The position numbers and the translations under genes are program-made. DNA of 64,000 bases, taken from assembly GCA_030762935.1 (NCBI GenBank), contig CM060897.1, forward strand, positions 114,592,676 through 114,656,675, read 5' to 3'. The DNA comes from Hymenopus coronatus. Taxonomy: Eukaryota > Arthropoda > Insecta > Mantodea > Hymenopodidae. The notes beneath the pieces are model-generated. The model searched no databases. It was not told where the DNA came from and saw only the letters and a list, made by a program, of their open reading frames with translations. Shown one piece after another: positions 11,845 through 22,007 of this stretch (within the stretch, counting starts at the first letter, position 1; each line of letters opens with the position of its first letter).

Positions 11845-12682
11845 ACTTTCTCTAGCCCATATGTACAATGTATATCTATAGTGAATAGAGAAGGTATTGT
11901 ATTGCACCCAAAATCAAATATCGATATATCACCGGAAATACATGTTTTGAGAGCCCTCAATAAAAAGTATTTTTATAAACGTGTGTGTGTGCAGCATAGC
12001 TCAGAAACGAAAAGTCGGTTAACCGCCAAATTTGGTATTTAAGTTCAGTATCCTTCAAGGATGTGACATGAAGATTTCTAAGAAAGTCACCCCACTTTCA
12101 ACTACCCTTTATATGGATTTTTCTTTTTGATTTACTGGAAAATGGCTCAAACGATTTTGATTCAAATGATATATGTTTAAGATATTTCCATGAGATATGA
12201 TATCTTGAATTTTCTGGGAATGCATCTGAAGACCTCTTCATTCTGGATGACTTTTATATAACTGGCAAACCGTAAGAGATATATAAAAACTTACTATGCC
12301 AAAAATATGTATCTCATTAAAACACACATTTTTGGTAAAGTTAATTGTTTTCGAGATATTGAGAAATAATAGTTTAAATTTTATCCACTTAAACTTTTCT
12401 CAATCGGGAAGACGTCTTTCTTTCGTTCCTCGTTTGTTTACACCTGGCAATACAAGAGATAGGAATTGTGTCATATAGCGACCGACTTTCAAAGGAAAAG
12501 ACTAACGTTTTAATCTGTGCATTTTCTTATTCCTCTTCTACTTACAAGGAAGTTAGTAATAAGACTAATTCTGCTTAAGTTTATGTTTATTAGCAGATTT
12601 AGATAACTGATTAATCTTTCGAATAAAATGTTTGTTTACCGAATACTAAAGAACATGACATGAGTGGAACACATTACATTTG
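11845..12682 (+). repeat. PH-family copy, second subfamily
   Basis: The P end reads ACTTTCTCTAGCCCATATG instead of the ACTATGTACATAGT palindrome. The block CACCGGAAATACATGTTTTG, the GTGTGTGTGTG tract, AGTATCCTTCAAGGATGTG and the E end with CATGACATGAGTGG/AACACATT are all present. It also carries a TTTGTTTAC/CACCTGGCAATAC segment that differs from the main subfamily. Confidence 0.85.
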
Positions 12683-12689
12683 TGCCCCT

Positions 12690-12839
12690 GTACTACTTAC
12701 AAGGAAACAAGTAATAAAGGCAATTTCTACTAATGTTTTCTCGATTTTTCATGAAATAGATAGAAGAATAAGCTGTTTAACAATAATTTGATACAGAGAC
12801 ATAGAGAAAGTCATGTGAATGGAACACATCAGATTTTTA
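12690..12839 (+). repeat. PH-family E-end fragment
   Basis: Only the last 150 bp of the unit: TACTTACAAGGAAACAAGTA, the TTTAACAATAATTTG block, GACATAGAGAAAGTCATGTG and GGAACACATCAG. It lies directly downstream of the previous copy. Confidence 0.85.
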
Positions 12840-13309
12840 TTAATATAACATGACCATTATAATTAGGTTACACTTAGAATTATTTAAAAACCATGTTCTG
12901 TTAAACTAAACTGCTTAACCTAATGCACATAGGTTTGAGTACCGCTTAGGCACTACACCCTGTCTGTCCATTTGGTTTGTGATTATTCCATTTTCTGTGT
13001 TTTCTCTCTTGTTCTCTATGTCATTATTTTTCCATAGTCACTTTTCTTTTACCTTTCCCAAATATTTCTCTATTTATTTGATTTTTCTCTTTCACTTGAC
13101 GTTCAATCTTTTTAATGCTACCATCTCTCCTGGCATACTGTTTCATTTATCTTCCCAAAATTTGTTTTTGCAGTTTCTTACCTCTTTCCATTCAGTTAAA
13201 CTGTAAAGAATGGTCAAGAGAGCGATATGCATATGTATGTAATAAACAAGAGAGGGAAGCATTAGCGTATGAAAGGATAAGAGGCAATGAACTAGAACGA
13301 TGTATTTTA
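12840..13309. other. Unassigned region
   Basis: Pyrimidine-rich on the plus strand (12975-13200). Nothing recognised. Confidence 0.35.
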
Positions 13310-14024
13310 TGCGGGGAGAAACGAAAAATCGGTTAAATACCTAACTTGATTTTTACGTTTAATATCTTCAAGGAATGCGAACATTTTGAGTAAAATCTCT
13401 CAACCGTAAACTACGGAAGAAGAAAAAGACGTCGACAATTTTGATTTTCTATTAAATAGATTTAAAGATTTTGATTAAAATACCGTATATTAAAGATATT
13501 TACACGATAAATAAAACGTATATCTTGAATTTTTTGCGAATAGCCTCCGAATACCTCTTTATTCTGGATTTTTGATTTTTGATTTTCTATTAAATAACTA
13601 AAGATTTTGATTAAAATACCGTATATTAAAGATATTTACATGACAAATAAAACGTATAACTTGAATTTTCTGCGAATAGCCTCCGAATGCCTCTTTATTC
13701 TGGATTTTTGTTTTCTAAACTTTGCATAGCTAGTCAACAGTAAGAGATGGACACAAGTTTACTATGAAGCAAATGTAGATCTCATTAGAACACACACTTT
13801 ATGTCATATACATTTTTGTGAAGTTCACTATTTTAAATATATTCCTTATTATTGGTTTCAGTTTTAAAATACCAATTTTCTCGTAGGGAATATGTAAACT
13901 CCAGGCAATGCATAGAAATCGATTTCAATCATATGGCAACCAGCTTTAAAAATATTTGACTAACGCTTTAGCCCAGTTTTCTCCCTTATTTCCTTTTCTA
14001 TTTACAGGAAAGCAAGTAATAACA

Positions 14025-14041
14025 ACAATTTCTGTTAATGG
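14025..14041. repeat. Target-site duplication, left
   Basis: ACAATTTCTGTTAATGG is repeated exactly at 14399-14415. Together they bracket the SINE-T insertion. The sequence belongs to the host PH repeat. Confidence 0.95.
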
Positions 14042-14069
14042 ATAGTTAGAGCCAGACCGAAAAATTCAA

Positions 14070-14142
14070 TGGCATAGCCGTGATTTGAACCACGGATCTC
14101 CCGGTCTCTAGCCGGTTACTCTACCACTGAGCTATCATGGCA
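14070..14142 (-). other. tRNA-like domain of SINE-T
   Basis: 73 nt on the minus strand. It has acceptor-like ends TGCCAT/ATGGCA, an A-box-like AGCTCAGTGGTAGAG and a B box GGTTCAAATC. The anticodon-loop position would read CTAGAGA between short complementary arms. It lacks the long variable arm of a true Ser tRNA and has a mate in inverted orientation, so I treat it as a retroposon part and not a tRNA gene. Confidence 0.75.
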
Positions 14143-14269
14143 ACATACCACTCAACTGACTCGCGTGTTTCCCGGTGATCTCAAATTATTTTGAGATGAC
14201 AACCCCAATGGCAACTTACAACGTTGTAAGTACTTCATAGAATAACCAACTATTATGGACAATGCATGT

Positions 14270-14342
14270 TGCCATGGCAGCTCAGTGGTAGAGTAACCGG
14301 CTAGAGACCGGGAAATCCGTGGTTCAAATCCTGGCTATGGCA
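14270..14342 (+). other. tRNA-like domain of SINE-T
   Basis: The same 73-nt tRNA-like domain on the plus strand, with AGCTCAGTGGTAGAG and GGTTCAAATCC. It is followed by the usual SINE-T 3' flank (CTACCTATCAAC, then TTTCTGTGAGAAAAA). Confidence 0.75.
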
Positions 14343-14398
14343 TTGCCTCTACCTATCAACTTATGTTCTGCACACGCTTTCTGTGAGAAAAAACTATC

Positions 14399-14415
14399 AC
14401 AATTTCTGTTAATGG
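14399..14415. repeat. Target-site duplication, right
   Basis: Exact second copy of the 17-bp sequence at 14025-14041. The PH-family sequence resumes immediately after it. Confidence 0.95.
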
Positions 14416-14516
14416 TTATCTTGACTAGCATGAAGTAGATAGAAAAGTATGCTTTTTAACAATACTTTGTTACTGAGATGTAGAGGAATTCATATGTATG
14501 AAATATATCAGATTTT

Positions 14517-15313
14517 TTCCTAGTTCACCAAATGTCCTGTTGAATTATGTGTATTGTGCTATTTCTCACTGACTTCCAGAATGTCTTTTCATTTTCTTGC
14601 CCCTTCCTCCATATGTCTGCATTTATCAACTCCTCTCGTTATTTACTAATAACCTGCTTTGAGAAGAACGAGTACAAGTAACGAGAGAGGGAAGTAATGT
14701 ACATCAGTTTGTATTTTTAAATGAAAAAGACAAAAGAGAACTGCAGCACTGTTAATTTTTATTATAACTGACTTTGACTTAAACAAACACAGTAACCACA
14801 CTTAATTAATTCCTTATTTACTTGTAGTTCTCAGAAAATACAAATGTGCATAGACTTTTACCAGATGCAGTTCCCAGTTTAGTTTCCCGTAAAGCTTCAC
14901 TACTTGTATGTATCACATTTCTTAACAATATTTATTTTGGCAACAAGAGAGTTTTTGTATTGACCGCCCACTATTTGTTGTGCTGGTTGCTTTTCTAATT
15001 AACGAGTATCGTTTGTTGCGTCTCTCAGCTCCCTTTGAGTGGCTTTTCCTGAGTAATTGCAATGTTCTTCATAAGATCTAAAGCAAAGGGAAACTAACAG
15101 AGGCTGTCAAACAGAATTCACAGAACTGTATCAGGCAGTCTAAACTGATATGTTATTAAGCTTCATGACACAAATAATTACCTTTGCACATTATACTAAA
15201 GTAAAGGGGTATGTGAATCTAGAAAAACACGTATACTCAATTGCAGAAATCATTAAGTCTAAAAATTAATATTTGATTTTCGAAGGCTTACTGATTGTTT
15301 CTCTTTATTTAGT
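14517..15313. other. Unassigned region
   Basis: No repeat or domain recognised. Pre-insertion host of the LINE at 15327. Confidence 0.35.
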
Positions 15314-15326
15314 AACCTTATAAATT
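15314..15326. repeat. LINE target-site duplication, left
   Basis: AACCTTATAAATT, repeated exactly at 16145-16157. Confidence 0.9.
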
Positions 15327-16144
15327 GACGGAATATTTGGAGAAACATTAAAACAGACAGCAAATAATTGCGCAATGTATGGAGAAGGTTTCATTGGAAG
15401 TACAGTCTGGGCTAAAATCGGAGTAGGGTCTGGAGCAATACACCAAAACAAGTGCCAAACTCATTAGAGAGGGGCTCGCGTGGATTAGACTATGAGTATG
15501 GTGGATGATAAAAATTACTGACTAGAATGGTTTGGGGATCTGCCCCGTTTGCGAGGTTGAAGAGTCGTGGACTCATATCTTGGTAAGATATATTGTACGG
15601 AGGAATGGAGGGAAAAGTATTTATCGCGATCCTTTACCACCGCGGATGTAGAGTTAGGAGCGTGTTGGACGCTACTGGCAGGCACGGAAGACGCGGACGG
15701 GCAAGGTAAATTGCTATTTAAGGCAAAACAACAGAGATCTGAGAAGACTGATAACACAGAAGAGGGATGGAGGGGGTAAGAAGAGTTAAACAAAAGTAAT
15801 AATAATGTGTTACATACATATATTTTAAGTCTTACTTTTCGGTCATTGTTTTGTCAAGGTGTTAGCATTGTGTGTATATATTTCTCTTAAGTGTTTTGTC
15901 TACTATATAGGGTATATTAAGGCATCTGAATATGGCTTATTGAGCGTTGAAAATTTAAGTTGCTGTAGTAGAATATCTTTGTGTTTTTATTTTCGTGTTT
16001 ACTCTTTTAATTTCTTTTGCTCTTTATAATATTGCTTACTATTTTGTGTATTGCAAACTCACGTACGGTCTGTGGACTCAAGCGCTTTATGAAGATCAAT
16101 ATATGCGTTCTATTATTTCAATAAATACACTTATTCATTCATTC
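15327..16144 (+). mobile_element. LINE 3' end, 5'-truncated insertion (copy 1)
   Basis: An 818-bp plus-strand insertion ending in ATTCATTCATTC and bracketed by an exact 13-bp duplication. The 5' 450 bp is degenerate coding sequence related to the copy at 22008. A GGGCTCGCGTGGATTAGACT block is followed by a zinc-knuckle region (ICPVCEVEESWTHI). The non-coding 3' part includes CACGTACGGTCTGTGGAC, a potential hairpin, and AATAAA about 20 bp from the end. Stops and frameshifts show it is dead. Confidence 0.85.
15427..15778 (+). pseudogene. LINE C-terminal coding relic
   Basis: Translated in pieces, this matches the frame at 22014-22530: EGLAWIRL; CPVCEVEESWTHI; then WREKYLSRSFTTADVELGA and CWTLLAGTEDADGQGKL. 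Its CxxC part is intact but the later His/Cys positions and the frame are disturbed. The upstream reverse-transcriptase domain is absent because the insertion is 5'-truncated. Confidence 0.75.
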
Positions 16145-16157
16145 AACCTTATAAATT
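16145..16157. repeat. LINE target-site duplication, right
   Basis: Exact second copy of AACCTTATAAATT, directly after the ATTC repeats. Confidence 0.9.
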
Positions 16158-16767
16158 ACTTAATGAATTATAAAATCTCATAACATGAAACTTTCACTAT
16201 TAAAGTACAATACACGGTGGTTCACAGTCCCTTATTCTCTGGTTTTATGCAACCCGCAGATTACAATCTAACCTGAAAACATCGTTCCCGAAACTCATCT
16301 TCTGCGTAACATCATTACAGACCATGGCGTTGCAAGTTATAGCACAACAGTAGAGTATTTGCTTAACCCACGCTGTTAGTTTGAGTTACAAGATGCTCGA
16401 TTCAAGTTCGAATTTTACCAAAAGATTGACAATTTTTTTCCCGCTTTCTTACTTCCTGATTTAGCACAAAGCTAGATGGAATACATTTGTTAACTTGCTT
16501 ATTTGTTTCTTTTATTGTTGTTCTCTTTATCTATGTTTATTCTAACTTTATCAATCTAGTATCATTTAAAGTTATAGTGGAGTTTCTTTTTCAAAACAAT
16601 TAGAATTAAAATTAAGGATCGAAAACTGAGGAACGCATAAAACGACCTATCGTTTGTTCTTAATTCGTTTACCTTTTAGTTTACACCTAAAATTATTAGT
16701 AAGACAAACACTGAACTAACTTTGCACCTTGATGGATATTACGTAAAAAAGAAAAGAGTACACGCAG

Positions 16768-16850
16768 ACTGTGGGGCTCGAACCTCTGGCACGTTGGAGA
16801 TAACGAGGGAACATGAAGTTAACCAGTTGAGCTACAAACATTGCGCCCGC
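16768..16850 (-). pseudogene. tRNA-like remnant
   Basis: The minus strand carries an A-box-like TAGCTCAACTGGTTAAC and a B-box-like GAGGTTCGAGCCCC about 40 nt apart. I could not fold a convincing acceptor stem, so this is a tRNA-derived head or pseudogene and not a functional tRNA. Confidence 0.45.
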
Positions 16851-17605
16851 TTGCTGCGTTAAAACTTGTAGGTATAGTGTCCCACATGTCTCCCTCTCCG
16901 CTCTTTATCTGTTTATAACTGTTGTGTGACTCCTTTTCATAGCTGAAGCCGTTCGTTTAACCATCATTCATTATAATTTACGTCGTAGAACATTTAATAG
17001 TGATCCTGTTGATATAATATGTACTGTAACAATAGTTATTAAACACATGCTTTTGGAATGGACGTAACTATTGCTGCTAAGGTCTATTTTCCTATGAAAA
17101 CAGGCTAGATTTTCGTGGTTACCAAAGGTCCACAAGCACGGTAATTTAGAATTTATTGCTTTCAGAGTATGAAGTGTTGCCTATCTCCAAAAATAATAAG
17201 GGACAGGTAATCACCTGGTATATATATATATAGGCTGTTAATGAACTACACCGAATTTGCGAGATTGTGCACGTGACTGATGTAAGTAATTTGAGATTGA
17301 TGATCCATGGTCACCGGATAAACATAACGCAGCTACATAAGGTTAAACGTGTGAGTATCAGGTGCTGATAAGTCTCGGTGTTAAAGCAAATCAGGTTAAA
17401 AAAGTGGCTTAGAATATCCTTAAAACTGCTGCCCGAGTATAGAAATATAGATTTTTAGCAGTTCGTTTCTAGCGTTCTCAAGATTTAATGTTGCAAACAT
17501 CTGTAAAATCTCGAACTAATCACTTGACAGTGCAACACTGACCATTCATTAACTACATTCTTGAGTTATGTACCCAACTCTGGAGGCGCTTTTTCGGTTG
17601 CTCTG

Positions 17606-17676
17606 TTGGCTTATTGCGTAATGCTAGAAGCTACTATCCCAAAGGTCGTGAGTTCGACTCCTGTCATAGAGTAAAT
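17606..17676 (+). pseudogene. tRNA-like remnant
   Basis: About 71 nt with partly complementary ends (CTCTGTT and CATAGAG, one wobble, one mismatch), and GTGAGTTCGACTCC at the T-arm position. The D and T stems are weak. It could be a decayed tRNA or a SINE head. Confidence 0.35.
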
Positions 17677-18284
17677 GATTATTATTATTTTTTCCATTCC
17701 AGACGAAGTACCGCGATACGTGGCGTACTGGCACTTCAGAAACTTATACCCGTTACTTCGAAATTTCAATAAATAGACCATAAGTCTCCTATCTCAAATT
17801 ACTTATTTAAGTAATCTACATATTCTGTGAAAATATTTCGATATAATTCATTAACACCATGTATATATTGTCCTAGATTTCAACCACAAGTTTGTAGAGG
17901 GGTCCTAGATAACCAGTTTGAGATAGGGAACTTATTGCCCCTTTTGCCAAATGTCAAAGTTTTGACATGTTTTCTAGATGACAATTCAAATGAAGCAAAT
18001 TAAAAGAATGAGGACGTATGTGGCCTATTTTCATTCAGAATGTCTTATTTGTATGCCAGTAGTGGAAAGAATGCAGAGTTGGTGCACAATGAATACGGTA
18101 CAAAACGTGCTGGTTCTATGAGGGCCACTGTTAACAGTCTGCAGATTTCAAATCATATGTACTTAACTAGAGTGTTCGTTTTAACATGCTGGTGGGCGAG
18201 TCGGTAGAGCGTTGGTCAAAGATTCCATAATACAACGATTGCGCCGCTTTCTGAAGTTTACGTTATTTACTCTTTTAATTTTCT

Positions 18285-19262
18285 TATTTTTACTTTCATT
18301 ACATGTTCTATGCAGATAGCGTATATCAAAGATATTGCATTCCATCCAAAAATGCAATACCAAGAGTTCACCAGAAATAGACGTTTTAAGGTCTTCTGTA
18401 TCTAAAAAGGTACATATGGAAAAAAGTCCACGTGTGTGTGTGTGTGGTTTTTTTTTTTTTTGGTAGTGTTTAACGCCCACTTTAACTATTTATGGCACCG
18501 CAGGAGATGACACTGACGATACATGAATGATGATTGAGCCCCGATGGAATGCGATGGCGGGGGAAACCGGAGTACCCGGAGAAAACCCACCCAGCGCCGC
18601 TTTGTCCACCACAAATCTCACATGCGGTTGCTTGGGATCGAACCCCGGCCGTCTAGGTGAGAGGCAAGTGGTCTAACCTCTCGGCCACGGCGCGGCCCTG
18701 TGTGTGTGTGACTGTGAACAGGATAACTCAAAAACAAAAACTCGGTAAAATACCATATTTCGTATTTAAGTATACTATTTTCCGGGGATACGACACGAAG
18801 ATTTTGAGAAAAATCCGCCCACCCCAAACTACCCTTCACATGGACAAATTACGAAAATATTGATTTTCTCAAAATTGGCTGTAATGATTTTGATTAAAAC
18901 ACCATACATTAAAGATATTTATATTGCAAATAAAATGCATATGTTGAATTTTTTGGGAATAGCCTCTAAAAACCTCTTTATTCTGAATGAATTTTGCTGA
19001 ATTTTGCGTAACTGGTTAACCGTAAGAGATAGAAGAAAATCTTAGTACACAAAAATGTAGATCTCGTTAAAACACAGAATTTAAGTCCTATACATTTGTT
19101 TGTGCAGCTGAGCGTTTCTGAGATATTCCTTGTTATTTGTTTCAGATTTAAAATACTTATGTTTATCTCGATCATCGTAAAGTAGATAGTAGGCTAAGCT
19201 TTTTAACAGTAATTTGTTACAGCGATGTCGAGGAAGTCATGTGAATTGGAAAATCACATTTT
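18285..19262 (+). repeat. PH-family copy split by a SINE-L
   Basis: Starts with a poor P end (CATTACATGTTCTATGC). The GT tract is interrupted at 18447-18697 by a full SINE-L. It continues with GGATAACTCAAAAAC, GATACGACACGAAGATTTTG, ACCGTAAGAGATAGA and an E end reading GATGTCGAGGAAGTCATGTG. An internal deletion removes the CAACTCC-to-TACTTACAAGG part of the 3' region. Confidence 0.85.
18447..18697 (-). mobile_element. SINE-L, complete copy
   Basis: On the minus strand the head GGCCGCGCCGTGGCCGAGAG plus GGTTAG and a GGGGTTCGATCCC B box resemble a tRNA-Leu. The body contains TTTGTGGTGGACAAAGCGGC, TTTTCTCCGGGTACTCCGG, CATCGCATTCCATCGG and GGGCGTTAAACACTACC, ending in about 14 A residues. The element is about 251 bp. 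It sits inside a GT run, so TGTGTGTGTG flanks both sides and the exact target duplication cannot be separated from the microsatellite. Confidence 0.9.
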
Positions 19263-20593
19263 GTTCTCAAAGAGATTCACAATCAGAGCAGCACCAATAT
19301 GCTTAGTTTACATTTCTGAAGCCAAAACGATAAAGCCTTCAGATTACTTTCAAAAGACTGTGAACGGTGTTTATGTAGCGCTCATATTAAACATAGTAAT
19401 TGTCAAGGAACCTGCGTAGACTAATGCAACAGATCAATTAGATATGTTGAAAACATTTATGTAATATGTGCTGTGAAACGTAGCAACTATGATTTTAGCG
19501 GTGGAATAAAAAACCTGGGCTATTGCTGGTATCAGAGGTATTTAGATTTTATCTGTAATTAGCAGGAAGAGGCATTTCCTGAGCTGCTTCTTCAACTTTA
19601 GTGCACACGGACTGTTTTTTTTTTTTTTTTTTTTTTTTTTTTTGGATTGTGTTAACGCCCGCTTTTACTGCTCTGGTACCGCAGGCGAGCGCGGACTGCG
19701 GCTCACGACACGACGAGAATGACGTAGTCATGTATAAGTATATGTTAAACTGCTGATGAGCATCTAATTAAACATTATAGTAAAGATGCAGTGCAGACAT
19801 TAAATTGTACATTGAAGTACGGAAACGGGAAAATAAAATAAAAATTTAACAATATGTGACACATTGAATTTTTTATGCTATTTATAAAATTCCATACAGA
19901 AACAATATTTCTTTATCCATTGCAAAGTGTGACCATGTTCATTTTTAATTTTTTAAAACAAAAAATTTTCGGTTAGGGGTGAAACACGATTTACACTCCG
20001 AAAATGTTCTCTCCACGTCACAAGATGCAGTGGGATCTGTTCTTTACATTTTGTAGGTTACATTTGCTTTGCTGATATCACACAATGTTGAATATTCTGG
20101 GTTTTTCTCAAGCACATTATCTCACTGAAACAGCTACTCTATTGGTAACTTGAGAAATATTCGTCGCAAATTCCTGTATATGATGAATGGCGTCCGGCAG
20201 TTCTAGTTTCCTAGATTCCAAAGTAGTAATTGAGGTAAGCATTTGTAATTATTCTGAACAGTTGTTAAGTCTTGGAACTTCGAGTCGAATTTTGTGCTTC
20301 GTTCATGAAAATCCATAATTTATTATCTGCTACGGTTTCTCGTACATAAACTAACACGTCCTCATAGTACGTAGATAGGTATATAAGGCGTGTACTTTTG
20401 GAAGGTAGTTTACGGCCTACATATTTCTCAATAAATGCAACGAATGTGTGATTTTTGTAGCTTATGTAAAGGACGCCATCACTTTACACAATTCTTTACA
20501 AAATGTCTTTTGTCTGCCTAGTAGTGTGTTTGAACTGGATGGCAGATCAGCTTTCGCTTTAGTTTCCATTAATTATATATTTTATTTATGTTT
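19263..20593. other. Unassigned region with one SINE-L 3' end
   Basis: Apart from the poly-T-headed SINE fragment at 19614-19700 I see nothing recognisable. Confidence 0.4.
19614..19700 (-). mobile_element. SINE-L 3' fragment with poly-A tail
   Basis: A T run of about 29 (19615-19643) on the plus strand is followed by GTGTTAACGCCCGCTTTTAC and TACCGCAGGCG, the complement of the SINE-L 3' end. It breaks off before the conserved CCGGTTTCCCC block, so this is a strongly 5'-truncated insertion with an unusually long tail. Confidence 0.8.
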
Positions 20594-21484
20594 TTCACTT
20601 TCTCTACACGTACTATGTACATAGTGTATAGAGAATGTATTGCATTCCACCTCAAAATTCGATACCGAGATTTCACCGGAAATAGATGTTTTGGGTCCCC
20701 CTGAATCCAAAAAGAGCATTTTTACAAAAAGGTCCATGTGTGCGTGTGAGTGTATGTGTGTGTGTCTGTGTGTATGTCTGTGTGTGTCTGTGTTTCTGTG
20801 TACAGTATAGCTCCAAAACTAAAAGACCGTTTGTATTTAAGTCTGGTATCCTCCAAGGATGTCAGATGTGCAAGAAATTCCTCCATCCCGACTACTATTT
20901 ATATGGAAAACATTTCGAAAAAAGTTGTTTTTCTTAAAAATGGCTCTAACGATTTTGATTAAAATACCACATTATAAAGCCGTTTCCATCATAAATGAAA
21001 TTTATATCTTGAATTTTCTGGGAATAGCTTCTGAAGACTACTTTATTCTGGATGAATTTTTCGGAATTTTGTGTAACTGGCAAACCGTACGAGACAGCCA
21101 AAAATGACTTGACAGAAAATGTAGAACTTGTTAAAACAGATACTTTATGTTGTATACATTTTTTTCGTGGAGTTGATCGCTTTTGAGATATTCCTTGTCT
21201 TTAGTTTCAGCTTTAAAAAACATGCTTTTCTCGTTCGGAAATGTGTCAACTCCTGTCCATTGAAACAAATGAACTTCAGTCATATATCAACCAGCTTTTG
21301 ACTATCACTTTAGCCTATGGTACTCCCTTATTTCTCTTCTATTTACAAGGAAGCAAGTAATAAGATTATTTCTGCTTATTTTTTTCTCGATTACATGAAG
21401 TAAATAGAAGTACAAGATTTTTAACAATACTTTGTTGCAGAGATGTAGAGAAATTAATGTGAATGGAACAAATCAGATTTTTAT
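20594..21484 (+). repeat. PH-family copy, complete
   Basis: One of the best copies. The P end has the perfect 14-bp palindrome ACTATGTACATAGT at 20612-20625, flanked by TCTCTACACGT and GTATAGAGA. Then come GATACCGAGATTTCACCGG, a long GT tract (20738-20800), GGATGTCAGATG, GGGAATAGCTTCTGAAG, ACCGTACGAGA and the E end GATGTAGAGAAATTAATGTG with GGAACAAATCAG and a T run. Length is about 0.89 kb. Confidence 0.92.
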
Positions 21485-21992
<508 letters not shown>

Positions 21993-22007
21993 ATAAAGGG
22001 GTTAGCT
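21993..22007. repeat. LINE target-site duplication, left
   Basis: ATAAAGGGGTTAGCT, repeated exactly at 22985-22999. Confidence 0.95.

Larger units (their letters stand above)
14042..14398. mobile_element. SINE-T: foldback element with two tRNA-like ends
   Basis: A 357-bp insertion with an exact 17-bp target duplication. A 73-nt tRNA-like domain lies on the minus strand at 14070-14142 and a near-identical one on the plus strand at 14270-14342, so the two heads face away from a shared centre of about 127 bp. The centre contains the hairpin TCTCAAATTATTTTGAGA. A target duplication of this length fits LINE-type retrotransposition rather than a cut-and-paste MITE. Confidence 0.9.
13310..14516 (+). 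repeat. PH-family copy split by SINE-T, internal duplication
   Basis: A P-truncated copy starting at AACGAAAAATCGGTTAAATA. The segment from ATTTTGATTTTC to CTTTATTCTGGATTTTTG occurs twice in tandem (about 13435-13568 and 13570-13705). A 357-bp SINE-T element interrupts the copy at 14042-14398, flanked by duplicated PH sequence. The E end is decayed (AGAGGAATTCATATG). Confidence 0.85.
16158..18284. other. Unassigned region with tRNA-like remnants
   Basis: Mostly unique sequence. At 16768-16850 (minus) there is TAGCTCAACTGGTTAAC and later GAGGTTCGAGCCCC, spaced like A and B boxes. At 17600-17676 (plus) a tRNA-shaped stretch has CTCTGTT/CATAGAG ends and GAGTTCGACTCC. Both are imperfect and probably SINE heads or tRNA pseudogenes. 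A short (TA)n lies at 17219-17232. Confidence 0.4.

Noticed and set aside
14070..14342. Functional tRNA genes
   Set aside because: The tRNA-like domains are paired within a retroposed element with a target duplication and are repeated at other SINE-T loci. The anticodon arm does not match a canonical isoacceptor.
17780..17935. Small MITE (TCCTATCTCAAATT with TTTGAGATAGGGA in inverted orientation)
   Set aside because: Only a 12-14 bp imperfect inverted repeat about 120 bp apart, without a target duplication or second copy in the window.
18181..18230. tRNA gene at TGGTGGGCGAGTCGGTAGAG
   Set aside because: Only an A-box-like string is present, with no B box or stem at the right distance.
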